From DATJPY01 sp035506135 (GTDB lineage Bacteria > Myxococcota_A > UBA9160 > PR03), in NCBI GenBank assembly GCA_035506135.1, contig DATJPY010000031.1:1-64000 (forward strand): a stretch of 64,000 nt of DNA, in the 5' to 3' direction. Below are positions 42,887 to 54,750 of this stretch, in pieces. Both the position numbers and the translations under genes were made by a program. How positions within the stretch are numbered: the first letter of the stretch is position 1; each line of letters begins with the position of its first letter. The notes under the pieces were generated by a model. It searched no databases. It saw only the letters and a list, made by a program, of their open reading frames with translations, and was not told the origin of the DNA.

Positions 42887-44575
42887 CGCGGTCCGGTGAC
42901 GTCGGTCACCGGGCGCGGCGGGCATCGCTCCGATCCACTCCCGGATGCCCCGGCGCTGGCTCGTCACGGCCTCGGCCGCCGCGCTGCTCCTGCTGGCCCC
43001 GCACGCGGTCGCCGACTCCGCCTCGGTGCACTTCGCCATCGATGCGCAGCAGGACGTGCGGCCGATCTCGCGCTTCGTCTACGGGATCAACGGACCGCTC
43101 GAGGGTGCCTGCTCGAACTGCGCCTTCACGCGCATCGGCGGCAACCGGCTCACCGCGTACAACTGGGAGAACAACGCCTCCAACGCCGGCACGGACTGGT
43201 ACAACCAGAACGACGGCCTCCTCTCGAGCAGCGACACGCCCGGCGAGGCGGTGCGCCCCGGCATCGCCAACGCGCAGGCCAAGAACGCCGGCATCGTCGT
43301 GACCGTCCCGATCAACGGCTACGTCGCGGCCGACAAGGACGGCGGCGGCGACGTCGACCAGACGCCGAACTACCTGCAGGTGCGCTTCAAGCAGGAGCGC
43401 GCCGCGAAGGGCGCTCCCTTCACGCTGACGCCCGACCCGACCGACGCCTACGTCTACCAGGACGAGTTCGTGAACTGGGTGAACCACGAGTTCCCGGACG
43501 CGCAGAGCCCGGATCACCCCGTCTTCTACTGTCTCGACAACGAGCCCGACCTGTGGCCGAGCACGCACCCGCGCATCCACCCGGACCCGACGACCTACGC
43601 CGAGCTGGCGCAGAAGACGATCGACTACGCCGCCGCGATCAAGAACGTGAGCCCCGCGGCGCTGGTCTTCGGCCCGGTCAACTACGGCTGGTACGGCTAC
43701 ACGGCGCTGCAGGGCGCGCCCGACGCGGGCGGGCGCGACTTCCAGGAGTTCTGGCTCGCGCAGGTGGCGGCGGCCGAGCAGGCGGCCGGCCACCGGCTGG
43801 TCGACGTCCTCGACGTCCACTGGTACCCCGAGGCGACCGGCGGCGGCACGCGCATCACCGGCACCGACACGACGCCGGCGGTGGTGGCGGCCCGGCTCCA
43901 GGCCCCGCGCTCGCTCTGGGATCCGGGCTACACCGAGACGAGCTGGATCACGCAGTACTCGACGCTCGGGCCGATCCGCCTGATCCCGCGGCTCTTCGAC
44001 AAGATCGCGGCCGACGATCCCGGGACCCGGCTCGCCATCACCGAGTACAACTACGGCGGCGGCGGCCACATCTCCGGCGCGATCGCGGAGGCCGACGTGC
44101 TGGGCATCTTCGGCCGCGAGGGCGTCTTCGCCGCCGCCGAGTGGCCGCTCGCCAGCGACGAGTCGTACATCGGCGCGGCCTTCCAGATGTTCCGCGACTT
44201 CGACGGCGCGAACGGCTCCTTCGGCGACGTCTCGGTGCAGGCCGCCACGGACGACGTCGCCGACACCTCGATCTACGCGAGCCGCGACTCCGGCGATCCG
44301 ACCCGGATGGTGCTGGTGGCGCTCAACAAGACCGGGGCGCCACTCGTGGCCGCGGTGCAGCTCGCGAGCGCGGGCCCCGTCACCGCCGCCCACGCGTATC
44401 AGCTCACGTCCGCTGGCGCCGTGCCGGTCGACGCGGGCCCCGTCGCGACGAGCGGCCCGCAGGGCCTCGAGTACGCGATGCCCGCGTACAGCGTGAGCAC
44501 GCTCGTACTGAGCGTGCCCGAGCCGCGCGACGCGTCGGCGCTCGCCGTGACCGCGCTGCTCTGGCTGCGCCGCCG

Positions 44576-46528
<1,953 letters not shown>

Positions 46529-46559
46529 GCGGGCGCGGTCTCCTGCGGCCGGGCGGCGC

Positions 46560-47864
46560 TCAGTGGCGGATGCCGGCGCGCACCAGCGCCTCGACGTCCG
46601 CCGCTCGCTTCGGGATCTCCGCCGTCAGGATGTCGTGCCCTTCGTCGGTGATCGCGAGGTCGTCCTCGATGCGCACGCCGATGCCCCGCAGCGGCGCGGG
46701 CGCCCTCTCGTCGTCGGCCGGCACGTACAGCCCGGGCTCGACGGTGAGCACCATGCCCGGCACCAGCGGCCGCGGCTTGCCGGCCTGCACGTAGGCGCCG
46801 ACGTCGTGCACGTCGAGGCCGAGCCAGTGGCTGGTGCGGTGCATGTAGTAGCGCCGGTACGAGCCGCCCTGGATCGCGTCGTCGACCGGGCCCGCGACGA
46901 GACCGAGCTCGACCATGCCCTCGACCAGCCGACGCAGCGCCGCGTCGTGGATCTCCTCGATGGTGGCGCCCGGCCGCGCGCGCTCGATCGCGGCCTCCTG
47001 CGCCGCCAGCACCACCTCGTAGACGGCGCGCGCTGCGCCGCCGAAGCTCCCGCCGACCGGATAGGTGCGCGTCACGTCGGAGGCGTAGCCCTGGAACTCT
47101 GCGCCCGCGTCGATCAGCACCAGGTCGCCCTGGTGCAGCGGCTGGTCGTTCGCGACGTAGTGCAGGATCGTCGCGTTGCGGCCGCCGCCGACGATCGACT
47201 CGTATGCCGGACCGGCCGCGCCCCGGCGCCGGAAGGTGAAGTCGAGCGCGGCGGCCAGCTCGTACTCGTAGACTCCCTCGCGCGCCAGCGCAGCGGCAGC
47301 GGCGTGCGCCTCGCGGCTGATCTCGGCCGCGCGCCGCATGATGTCGAGCTCCTCGGGCTCCTTCACGAGCCGCATCTCGTGGAGGAGCGCGCGCGGGTCG
47401 AGGATGGCGTCGGGCGGTGCCGCGCCGAGCCGCGAGCGCAGCCGCGCCTGCTCCATCGTCTCGCTGAGCTTCGCGTCGACGCGCGCGTCGCGGCCGAGCA
47501 CGTGGTAGACGCGGCGCGCGCGCTCGATCAGGGTCGGGACCTTGTCGAGCAGCTCGCCGATCGGGTGCGCCTCGTCGGCGCCGAAGTCGCGCACGGCCCC
47601 CTCGACGCCCGGCCGATAGCCGGTCCACGTCTCGGCGTCGCGGTCGCGCGGCTCGACGAAGAGCGCGAACGGCGGGCCGCCGTCCTTGCGCAGCACGGCC
47701 GCAGCGTGCGGGTGGTCGAAGCCGGTCAGGTAGTGGAAGTCGCTGTCCTGGCGGAACGGGAAGTGCGTGTCGCGCGAGCGCACGGCGGGCGTCGCCCCGA
47801 GCAGCAGCGCGACGGAGTCGGGCTCCATCGCGTCGAGCAGGCGGCGGCGGCGGGCGGCGTGCAT
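46560..47864 (-). CDS. pepP: Xaa-Pro aminopeptidase (M24B)
   Basis: This 434-residue aminopeptidase P has an N-terminal AMP_N domain (HFPFRQDSDFHYLTGF) and a pita-bread M24 domain with the five metal ligands: Asp in LIDAGAEFQGYASDVTRTY (both), His in HRTSHWLGLDVHDVG, Glu in LTVEPGLY and Glu in RIEDDLAIT. It removes the N-terminal residue before Pro. ATG at 47864. Next to acs, in the same direction. Confidence 0.95.
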   Translation of the reverse strand: MHAARRRRLLDAMEPDSVALLLGATPAVRSRDTHFPFRQDSDFHYLTGFDHPHAAAVLRKDGGPPFALFVEPRDRDAETWTGYRPGVEGAVRDFGADEAHPIGELLDKVPTLIERARRVYHVLGRDARVDAKLSETMEQARLRSRLGAAPPDAILDPRALLHEMRLVKEPEELDIMRRAAEISREAHAAAAALAREGVYEYELAAALDFTFRRRGAAGPAYESIVGGGRNATILHYVANDQPLHQGDLVLIDAGAEFQGYASDVTRTYPVGGSFGGAARAVYEVVLAAQEAAIERARPGATIEEIHDAALRRLVEGMVELGLVAGPVDDAIQGGSYRRYYMHRTSHWLGLDVHDVGAYVQAGKPRPLVPGMVLTVEPGLYVPADDERAPAPLRGIGVRIEDDLAITDEGHDILTAEIPKRAADVEALVRAGIRH

Positions 47865-47883
47865 GGCCGCGCGAGGATACGGC

Positions 47884-49119
47884 TCACGGCAGGGGCGCGC
47901 ACACGATCGAGACGTCGGCGCAGTAGCTGGCGCACACCCGGTCGTCCGTTGCAACGGCGGTGTAGTAGAGGCCGCCGCTCGCGAGGCGCGGAAGATGCGC
48001 GGTGCGGACCTCGCCTCCCGGCGAGACCACGTGGACGGTGCCGCTCCAGCGCGTCGCGAGCACGCGCCCGTCGGCGGCCACGCTCAGGTCCTGCACGAAG
48101 TCGTGCCGCGCCGGGAAGTCGGTGTCGAGCACGATTTCGCGGCCCGAGTCGGGGCCGAGGGCGCCGCCGGGCTCGACCACGCGCAGCGCGAGCCGGCTCC
48201 CGGCGAGCCAGGCGAAGAGCCCGACGCCGTCGGCCTCGAAGCGCATGAACTGGAGCTCCGGCTCGCGGAAGCGGCGCAGCTCGCGCCCGCTCGCGAAGTC
48301 GAGCACGCGCGCGTCGTGGCCTACGCCGGCGCCGTCGGGTGCGGGCTTGGTGACCGAGGCCGGCACGAGATCCGTGTTCACCCAGATCTCGCGGCGCACC
48401 GGGTCGAAGGAGAGGCTCTTCGGTGCGACCTGGAAGCCCGGGTCGGGCGCGAGCAGGTGCTCGGCCAGGACGGCGCCGTCCGGATCGAGCACGACGACCG
48501 AGCCCCGGGCGGCGTAGCGCGTCGCCAGGATCGTCCCGTCCGGCCCGAGAGCCAGCTCGTTGAGCCCCGTCCCCGCGGCGTCGAAGAGTCGCGTGGCGCC
48601 GGTCGCAGGGTCCACGTAGCCGGCCGCCTCGTAGAAGGTCGTGAAGTAGACGCGTCCGTTCGGATGCGCGAGCACGTCCCAGGTCCCCGAACGCGGGGCC
48701 GTCGCTCCGGTCGCGAGGGCTGGGAGCAGGCGCTCGTGGACGAGGTCGAAGCGCCCGACGACCTGCGGGCCGGGCACGCGCAGGTCGGCCGTCGCGTCGC
48801 CGGCCGTGCGCAGCGAGCTCCAGAAGGCCGCCTCGCCGAAGTAGAGGACGCCGTCGCGCGCGTCGCCGTACCAGGCGCAGTAGTGCTCGCGATCACTCGG
48901 CGGGGGCGCGGTGCGCACGACCGTCTCATTTGGTGCAGGAGCCTCGGCCGGGTGTGGCGCACCCGGAACGCCCCGGGCGCAGGCGGCAAGGCCGAAGGCC
49001 ACGAGACAGCCCAGGAGTGCTGCCCTGGGTGACAGGACGCTGGCGGCGGCACTGCCGCATCGGGCGTCGGATGGAACGATGAAGGAATCACCTTCCACGG
49101 CAAGGCCTTGCCGTTCCAT
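47884..49119 (-). CDS. Lipoprotein with beta-propeller (NHL/SMP-30-like)
   Basis: This 411-residue protein has a late signal peptide, with hydrophobic ALLGCLVAFGLAAC ending in a lipobox Cys near residue 48. The mature part shows repeated beta-propeller-like units: TWDVLAHPNGRVYFTTFYEAAG, LNELALGPDGTILATRYAARG, LSFDPVRREIWVNTD and DLSVAADGRVLATRWSG. These resemble SMP-30/Vgb-type propellers. The ligand is unknown. ATG at 49119 gives an unusually long hydrophilic n-region (about 35 residues); a later start is possible but none is better placed. A roughly 390-base leader lies upstream. Confidence 0.68.
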   Translation of the reverse strand: MERQGLAVEGDSFIVPSDARCGSAAASVLSPRAALLGCLVAFGLAACARGVPGAPHPAEAPAPNETVVRTAPPPSDREHYCAWYGDARDGVLYFGEAAFWSSLRTAGDATADLRVPGPQVVGRFDLVHERLLPALATGATAPRSGTWDVLAHPNGRVYFTTFYEAAGYVDPATGATRLFDAAGTGLNELALGPDGTILATRYAARGSVVVLDPDGAVLAEHLLAPDPGFQVAPKSLSFDPVRREIWVNTDLVPASVTKPAPDGAGVGHDARVLDFASGRELRRFREPELQFMRFEADGVGLFAWLAGSRLALRVVEPGGALGPDSGREIVLDTDFPARHDFVQDLSVAADGRVLATRWSGTVHVVSPGGEVRTAHLPRLASGGLYYTAVATDDRVCASYCADVSIVCAPLP

Positions 49120-49508
49120 GCCACGCCGCTCGGGTTCCGGACGATCGTAGATTCTGCCGCCGCAGTTTGCAGCAAGCGCCTTCGCGAGGTGGGCGCCAGC
49201 GGGGAGGAGGCGTCCGGACTTCGCGGACTTGCAGCGATCCCCGGTCTCGTCGCCGGAATGGCACGGAACATGCTCTGTGCAGCGGGCGTGGAGACGTTCT
49301 GGATCGGTAGCGGAGGACGGCATCGGGCGCGCTCGTCCACCGTTACCGGCGTCTCGGGGACTCTGGGTTAGCACCCCAAACAAGGCGCTTTCCCCCAAAA
49401 ATCGGCACCCCGCCTTCCCGGAGTCCCCGGGACACCAGATCGAAGAAGCCCCCCGGACGAGTGTTCCGGGGGGCTTTCTGCTTCTGGCGCACGCGACGAG
49501 CCGCCGCC
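49120..49508. other. Non-coding region between rnd and the propeller lipoprotein
   Basis: About 389 bases without a supported gene on either strand. The only clear signal is the rnd terminator hairpin. Elsewhere there is a GC-rich stretch with several short inverted repeats on the minus strand (for example GCAC...GTGC at about 49250-49280), consistent with a structured 5' leader for the lipoprotein, but no known riboswitch is recognised. Promoter for the lipoprotein gene presumably lies here. Confidence 0.45.
49446..49476 (-). terminator. Rho-independent terminator of rnd
   Basis: A perfect 12-bp stem AAGCCCCCCGGA / TCCGGGGGGCTT encloses a 7-nt loop (49458-49464). On the minus strand the stem is followed by TTCTTCG. 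It lies 33 bases after the rnd stop, the right place to end that transcript. The T-run is weak for a terminator but the stem is strong. Confidence 0.8.
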
Positions 49509-50666
49509 TCACGGCTCCTCGTCGTCGGCGCCGCCCAGCGCCTCGACGATCTCGCGGCCGAACTCGCGCACGAACCAGCGCTTCAGCTCGGTGACCTCGG
49601 CGACGTCGGCGGGCTTCGCCGGGTTGCGCCAGGCGATCGCCTCGAGCCCCGTGTTCGGACAGAGCACGCCGGGGTCGAGCCCGAGCTCGCGCGCGCGCAC
49701 CGAGCGCCAGCGCTTGAGCCGCAGCATGAGGCGCTCGGTACGGCGGTCCATGCGGCGGCGCAGATTGCCGTCCGCACGCCGCAGCGGCCCGTGCGGTGAG
49801 CGCTGTCCCCGCGCCACCGCCGCGAGGACCTCGCGCCCGAGCCGGCGCTGGATCAGCTCCGTGATGCCCTTGATCTGCGCGAGCTCGCCCTGCGTGGCGG
49901 GCTGGCGGTGCGCGATCTCGAGCAGCGTGCGGTTGCCGAGCACCTTGAACGGCGGCCGATCGACCTCGCGCGCCCGCGCGTCGCGCATCAGGTAGAGCTC
50001 ACGCAGCACGGCGAGGGGGATTGGCTGGAGACCCTTCGCGCTCTTGATGCGCAAGTAGCCCGCGTCGTCGAACTCGCGGGCCGGCCAGGTGCGTTGCACC
50101 AGCGTCTCGAACTCCTCGCGCGCCCAGCCGATCCGCCCCTGCTCCTCGAGCTTGGCCTCGAGGCGCTCGGCCAGCGTGATCAGGTAGGCGACGTCGGCGG
50201 CGGCGTAGAGGAGCTGCTCCTCGCGCAGCGGCCGGATCGACCAGTCCGAGCGCTGCTCGTCCTTCGGAAGCGAAACGCCGAAGTGTCGCTCGGCGAGCGC
50301 CGCCAGGCCGACCGCCGGATAGCCGAGGAGCTGCGCCGAGACCATCGTGTCGAAGAGGTTGGCGAACTCGAACGAGCAGTCGCGCTTGAGCACGAAGAGG
50401 TCGTACTCGGCGGCGTGGAACACCTTGCGGATCTTCTTGGAGGCGAACACCGGCGCGAGCGGCGCCATCTCCGCGGGCCCGCCGAGGGCGAGTGGGTCGA
50501 CCAGGAAGATGCCCTGGCTCGAGGCGATCTGGACCAGGCAGGTCTTGTCGAAATAGTGGTAGAAGCTGTCGGCCTCGGTATCGACCGCCACCACCTTCTC
50601 GCGCAGGAGGTCCCGCGCCAGCGCCTTGAGCTCGGCCTCGCGCTCGACGCGCTCGTAGTCCGCCAA
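49509..50666 (-). CDS. rnd: Ribonuclease D
   Basis: This about 385-residue 3'-5' exoribonuclease has the DEDD domain: VAVDTEADSFYHY (Asp and Glu), AAEYDLFVLKRD (the next Asp) and YAAADVAYLITLAERLE with the final Asp. An HRDC domain follows (LLEIAHRQPATQGELAQIKG), and a second HRDC-like tail. It trims tRNA and other RNA 3' ends. The usual starts are TTG at 50666 or CTG at 50672. The CTG has AGGAAG at 7 bases, the TTG at 13, so the CTG is better placed. A terminator follows the stop. Confidence 0.93.
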   Translation of the reverse strand: MADYERVEREAELKALARDLLREKVVAVDTEADSFYHYFDKTCLVQIASSQGIFLVDPLALGGPAEMAPLAPVFASKKIRKVFHAAEYDLFVLKRDCSFEFANLFDTMVSAQLLGYPAVGLAALAERHFGVSLPKDEQRSDWSIRPLREEQLLYAAADVAYLITLAERLEAKLEEQGRIGWAREEFETLVQRTWPAREFDDAGYLRIKSAKGLQPIPLAVLRELYLMRDARAREVDRPPFKVLGNRTLLEIAHRQPATQGELAQIKGITELIQRRLGREVLAAVARGQRSPHGPLRRADGNLRRRMDRRTERLMLRLKRWRSVRARELGLDPGVLCPNTGLEAIAWRNPAKPADVAEVTELKRWFVREFGREIVEALGGADDEEP

Positions 50667-50679
50667 TGCCAGATCTCGA

Positions 50680-50685
50680 CTTCCT
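50680..50685 (-). promoter_or_regulatory. Ribosome binding site supporting a CTG start for rnd
   Basis: AGGAAG on the minus strand is 7 bases from the CTG at 50672 but 13 bases from the TTG at 50666. No ATG or GTG in frame is available before the catalytic domain. The spacing favours the CTG. Confidence 0.45.
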
Positions 50686-50822
50686 AAGGGGCGATGTCGT
50701 CTCGAGGGGCCGTGCGCCGGGAGGGAGCGGCGGCGCGAATCGGGATCGTAGCCGAGGGCCGGATGGGAGGGAAGCGCGGGCGGCCGGCCGTCCCGGCGCG
50801 CCGCACGGGTATCCTCCGGTCC

Positions 50823-51995
50823 ATGCTTCGCGCCGGTGTCGCCATGTCGCTGGAGCCCGACCCGCTCCGCGCCGCAGAGGAGGCGGCCGCCGCGGCGCTG
50901 GCAGGCGCCGGCGCCTCGCGCGCCGAGGCAGCGCTGCTCTTCGCCAGCGTCCACCACGCGCCCGCCGCGGAGCGCCTGTGCGCCGCCGCCGTCGAGCGGC
51001 TCGGCACGACCGCCGTGGTGGGAGCCACGGCCCACGGGATCATCGCCGGAGGCCTCGAGGAGCAGGAGCGTCCCGCCCTCGGGATCCTGGTCCTGACGGG
51101 GGTCGAGGCGGCGCCCTTCCTGCTCCGCGACCTCGCCGGCGTCGAGGACGCCGCCGGCCCCGAGATCGAGGCCGTACTCGGCGGCTCCGCGGGCGAGCGG
51201 GACCTGGTCGTCGTCCTGGCCGACTCGCTGGCCCTCGACCCGCAGCGCCTGCTCCGGGGCCTCGACCTGACGCTCGGGCCCGCGACCCTGGTCGGAGCCG
51301 GGGCTGCGCTCGGGGCGAGCGGGCGGTCGCTGGTCTGGAGCGGTCGCGAGGTCGCCGCGGACGCGGTGTCGGGCCTGGCTCTCCGCCTCGCGCGGCCGCC
51401 GCGGACCGTGCTGACGCAGGGCTGCCTGCCCATCACCGAGAGCCTCTGCGTCACGGGCGCCGAGGGCCACTGGATCCTCGAGCTCGACGGCCGACCCGCG
51501 CTCGACGTCTACCGCGAGGTCGCGCGCGGGCCGCTGGCCGCGGACCTGCGCCGCGCTGCGGAGCGCCTCGTCGTGGCGCTGCCGCGCCCTCGCGGGCGCG
51601 AGGCGCAGGATCCTGGAGCCGCGGCGTACGTGGCGCGCAACGTCGCCGGCTTCGCTCCCGAGCGCGGCGCCTTCGCCCTGGTCGAGGAGCTGCGGCCGGG
51701 GGCGCGCATCCACCTCGCGCTGCGCGACGCCGGCCTCGCGCGGGAGGACCTGAAGCGCGCGCTCGAGGGCATGCGCGCCGGTGCGTCGGCGGGCGACCCA
51801 GCCGCCGGGCTCTACCTGAGCTGCTCGGGCCGCGGCCGCGATCTCTTCGAGCACGCCGGCCTCGAGACCGCCTACGTGGCGCAGGCGCTCGAGCCCGCGC
51901 CGGTGGGCGGCATGTTCGCCGCCTTCCCGTTCGGACCGGTGGCCGGCGCGACCGAGCGCCTGACCTACGCAGGCGTCCTGGCGCTCCTCGGCTGA
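50823..51995 (+). CDS. FIST-domain protein
   Basis: This 390-residue protein has a FIST N domain (about 20-210, with ALLFASVHHAPAAERL, VVGATAHGIIAGG and TLVGAGAALGASG) and FIST C (about 215-375, with GCLPITESL, RNVAGFAPERGAFAL, GLYLSCSGRGRDLF). FIST is a proposed small-ligand (amino-acid) sensor domain, often attached to signalling proteins or alone. The Cys in LSCSGRG is typical of FIST C. ATG at 50823. It is divergent from rnd; no signalling partner gene is adjacent. Confidence 0.85.
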   Translation: MLRAGVAMSLEPDPLRAAEEAAAAALAGAGASRAEAALLFASVHHAPAAERLCAAAVERLGTTAVVGATAHGIIAGGLEEQERPALGILVLTGVEAAPFLLRDLAGVEDAAGPEIEAVLGGSAGERDLVVVLADSLALDPQRLLRGLDLTLGPATLVGAGAALGASGRSLVWSGREVAADAVSGLALRLARPPRTVLTQGCLPITESLCVTGAEGHWILELDGRPALDVYREVARGPLAADLRRAAERLVVALPRPRGREAQDPGAAAYVARNVAGFAPERGAFALVEELRPGARIHLALRDAGLAREDLKRALEGMRAGASAGDPAAGLYLSCSGRGRDLFEHAGLETAYVAQALEPAPVGGMFAAFPFGPVAGATERLTYAGVLALLG

Positions 51996-52033
51996 GGGGG
52001 CCTCCACCCCGGCGCTTCGTTAGCTTCCGCGGC

Positions 52034-53755
52034 GTGCACTGGACGCAGGGCTTCATCCCGACGCTGCGCGACGATCCGGCCGACGCCGAGGCGCTGAGCC
52101 ACCGCCTCCTGGTCCGCGCCGGCCTGATCCGCCAGCTCATGGCCGGCAGCTACTCGATCCTGCCGCTCGGCTGGCGCGTGTGCCGCAAGATCGAGCGCGT
52201 GATCCGCGAGGAGATGGAGCGCATCGGCGGGCAGGAGTTCCAGCTCCCCACGCTCCAGCCGGCGGAGCTCTGGCAGCGCTCGGGGCGCTGGGAGGTGATG
52301 GGCGAGGAGCTGTTCCGCCTGAAGGACAGGAAGGGCGCCGACCTCTGCCTCGGCATGACGCACGAGGAGCTCTTCGCCTCGCTCGCGGCCGAGATCCGCA
52401 GCTACCGCGCGCTGCCGCAGATCTGGTTCCAGTTCCAGACCAAGTTCCGCGACGAGCCGCGCCCGAAGTCGGGCCTGCTCCGGGTTCGCGAGTTCACCAT
52501 GAAGGACTCGTACTCGTTCGACCTCGACGAGACCGGTCTCGACCGCTCCTTCCAGCTCCACTTCGAGGCGTACCGCCGGATCTTCGAGCGCTGCGGCCTC
52601 GCGCCGCTCGCGGTCGAGGCGTCCTCGGGCGTGATGGGCGGGAGCGAGTCGATCGAGTTCATGGTGGCGAGCGACGCCGGCGAGGACTGGGTCGCCTCGT
52701 GCGCCGCGTGCGGCTACGCGGCGAACGTCGAGAAGGCGACCTCGCAGCTCGCGCCGATCGACGACGCGGGCGCTCCTGTGGGCGCAGCGCCCGAGCTCTT
52801 CCCGACTCCGGGCGTGCGCACGATCGAGGACTTGACGACGTTTCCGGGCGGCGCGCCCGCCGAGCGCCAGATCAAGACGCTGGTCTATGTCCTCGATGGT
52901 CGGCCGGCGCTGGTGCTGCTGCGCGGCGACCATGCTCTCTCGGCGCAGAAGCTCATCGACGCGACGGGCGCGCGCGAGCTCCGCCCCGCGCGCGCCGAGG
53001 AGATTCGCGCCGCGCTCGGCGCCTCGGCGGGCAGCCTCGGCGCCGTCGGCGTGCAAAACCTCCGCGTGCTGGCCGACGCCGCGCTGCGCGGCCGGCGCGG
53101 CATGACCACCGGCGCCAACCGCGACGATCACCACCTCCGCGGCGTCGACGTGGAGCGCGACGTCGCGGTCGAGCGCTGGCTCGACCTGCGCGAGGTGCGC
53201 GCCGGAGAGGCCTGCCCGCTCTGCAGCGCGCCGCTCGCGGTGCAGAAGACCATCGAGGTCGGCCACATCTTCAAGCTCGGCACCCGCTACAGCGACGCGC
53301 TCGGCGTCGTCGTGCTCGACGACCAGGGCAGCCACCGGCCGCTCGTGATGGGCTCCTACGGCATCGGCATCGGCCGCGTGATGGCGTCGATCGTCGAGCA
53401 CTCGCACGACGAGAACGGGATCGTGTGGCCGGTGTCGGTCGCGCCCTTCGAGGTCGTGGTGACGGTGCTGAACCCGAAGGACGTCGAGACGGCCGAGGCC
53501 GGCGAGCGCCTCTACGAGGCGCTGCGCGAGCGCGGCATCGAGGTGATCCTCGACGCGCGCGATGAGCGGCCGGGCGTCAAGTTCAAGGACGCCGAGCTGG
53601 TCGGCATCCCATATCGCCTCACCGTCGGCCCCAAGGGTCTCGAGCGAAAGATCGTCGAGCTGAAGCGCCGCCGCGGCGGCGCCGCCGCACGCGAGCTCCC
53701 GATCGACCGCGCCGCCGACGCCGTCGCGGAGGCGGTGCTCGAGGAGCGCCGCTAG
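52034..53755 (+). CDS. proS: Prolyl-tRNA synthetase, bacterial type with editing domain
   Basis: This 573-residue class II synthetase has motif 1-2 (SYSILPLGWRVCRKIERVIREEM; FRDEPRPKSGLLRVREFTMKDSYSF), the INS editing domain between (about 215-400), motif 3 GSYGIGIGRVMASIVEH, and the anticodon-binding C-terminus (VVVTVLNPKD). Length matches E. coli ProS (572). GTG start at 52034. Confidence 0.97.
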   Translation: MHWTQGFIPTLRDDPADAEALSHRLLVRAGLIRQLMAGSYSILPLGWRVCRKIERVIREEMERIGGQEFQLPTLQPAELWQRSGRWEVMGEELFRLKDRKGADLCLGMTHEELFASLAAEIRSYRALPQIWFQFQTKFRDEPRPKSGLLRVREFTMKDSYSFDLDETGLDRSFQLHFEAYRRIFERCGLAPLAVEASSGVMGGSESIEFMVASDAGEDWVASCAACGYAANVEKATSQLAPIDDAGAPVGAAPELFPTPGVRTIEDLTTFPGGAPAERQIKTLVYVLDGRPALVLLRGDHALSAQKLIDATGARELRPARAEEIRAALGASAGSLGAVGVQNLRVLADAALRGRRGMTTGANRDDHHLRGVDVERDVAVERWLDLREVRAGEACPLCSAPLAVQKTIEVGHIFKLGTRYSDALGVVVLDDQGSHRPLVMGSYGIGIGRVMASIVEHSHDENGIVWPVSVAPFEVVVTVLNPKDVETAEAGERLYEALRERGIEVILDARDERPGVKFKDAELVGIPYRLTVGPKGLERKIVELKRRRGGAAARELPIDRAADAVAEAVLEERR

Positions 53756-53806
53756 CCGATGCGCTCCGCTCGGCTCCGCAGACTCCCGACCCGGCGCTCC
53801 TAGCGC

Positions 53807-54691
53807 TTGACCGCTCTCCATCTCGTCGACGCATCGCTCTACATCTTCCGCGCCTACCACTCGCTGCCGCCGATCCAGACGCCGGAGGGGGTGCCGTGCG
53901 GGGCGGCCTACGGCTTCGGCGGCATGCTGGTGCGCTGGCTCGGCGAGGTGACACCGGCGCGCGCCGCCTGCGTCTTCGATGACGCGATGACGAGCTTCCG
54001 CAACGCGCTCGAGCCCGGCTACAAGGCGGGCCGCACCGAGGCGCCCGCCGACCTCGAGCCGCAGTTCGCGCTGTGCCGCGAGGTGGCGGAGGCGCTCGGC
54101 CTCGCCGCGCTCTCGGCCCCCGACTTCGAGGCCGACGACGTGATCGCCGCGCTGGCGGAGCAGGAGGTCGGTGCGGGCGGGTCGGTCGTGGTGGTGAGCG
54201 CCGACAAGGACCTGGCGCAGCTCGTGCGCGAGGACGGGCGCGTCGTCGTCTTCGACTTCGCCCGGGCCCAGCGCCTCGACGCCGACGCCGTGCGCGCCCG
54301 CTTCGGCGTCGCGCCCGGGCAGATTCCCGACTGGCTCGGGCTGGTCGGCGACGCGGTCGACAACCTGCCCGGCGTGCCCGGCATCGGGCCGCGCACGGCC
54401 GCGGCGCTCCTCGCCGCGTTCGGCCGCATCGAGGCGATCCCGGCCGACGCGTCGGGGTGGCGCTCGGCCCAGGTCCGCGGGGCGGACCGGCTGGCGCGGC
54501 TCGTCGACCAACACCGCGCGCGGGCGCTGCGCACCCGCGAGCTGGCGACGCTCCGCCGCGACGTGCCGGGGCTCCCGCGCGAGCTCGGTTGGCGGGGGCC
54601 CGACCCCGCACGCATCGCCGCGCTCTGCGAGCGGCTCGGCTGGCGCGGTTTCGGCGACCGCGCGCTCCGGCTCGGCGCGCGGACGGATTGA
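53807..54691 (+). CDS. 5'-3' exonuclease (FEN/PolI N-terminal-like)
   Basis: This 294-residue protein carries the 5'-nuclease domain of DNA polymerase I or ExoIX: LVDASLYIFRAYHSLPP, CVFDD, FEADDVIAALA with metal-binding Asp, VVSADKDLAQLV and the H3TH loop VPGIGPRTAAALL. It lacks a polymerase domain. The role is flap or RNA-primer removal. TTG start at 53807. Confidence 0.88.
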   Translation: MTALHLVDASLYIFRAYHSLPPIQTPEGVPCGAAYGFGGMLVRWLGEVTPARAACVFDDAMTSFRNALEPGYKAGRTEAPADLEPQFALCREVAEALGLAALSAPDFEADDVIAALAEQEVGAGGSVVVVSADKDLAQLVREDGRVVVFDFARAQRLDADAVRARFGVAPGQIPDWLGLVGDAVDNLPGVPGIGPRTAAALLAAFGRIEAIPADASGWRSAQVRGADRLARLVDQHRARALRTRELATLRRDVPGLPRELGWRGPDPARIAALCERLGWRGFGDRALRLGARTD

Positions 54692-54750
54692 TTGCGCGAT
54701 CGGCGCGGCGTCCAGCTAGAATGGAGCGCCCAAGCACGGAAGGAGCATCG

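Noticed and set aside
49120..49508. Known riboswitch (cobalamin, c-di-GMP) in the lipoprotein leader
   Set aside because: None of the conserved core strings of these classes is present on either strand.
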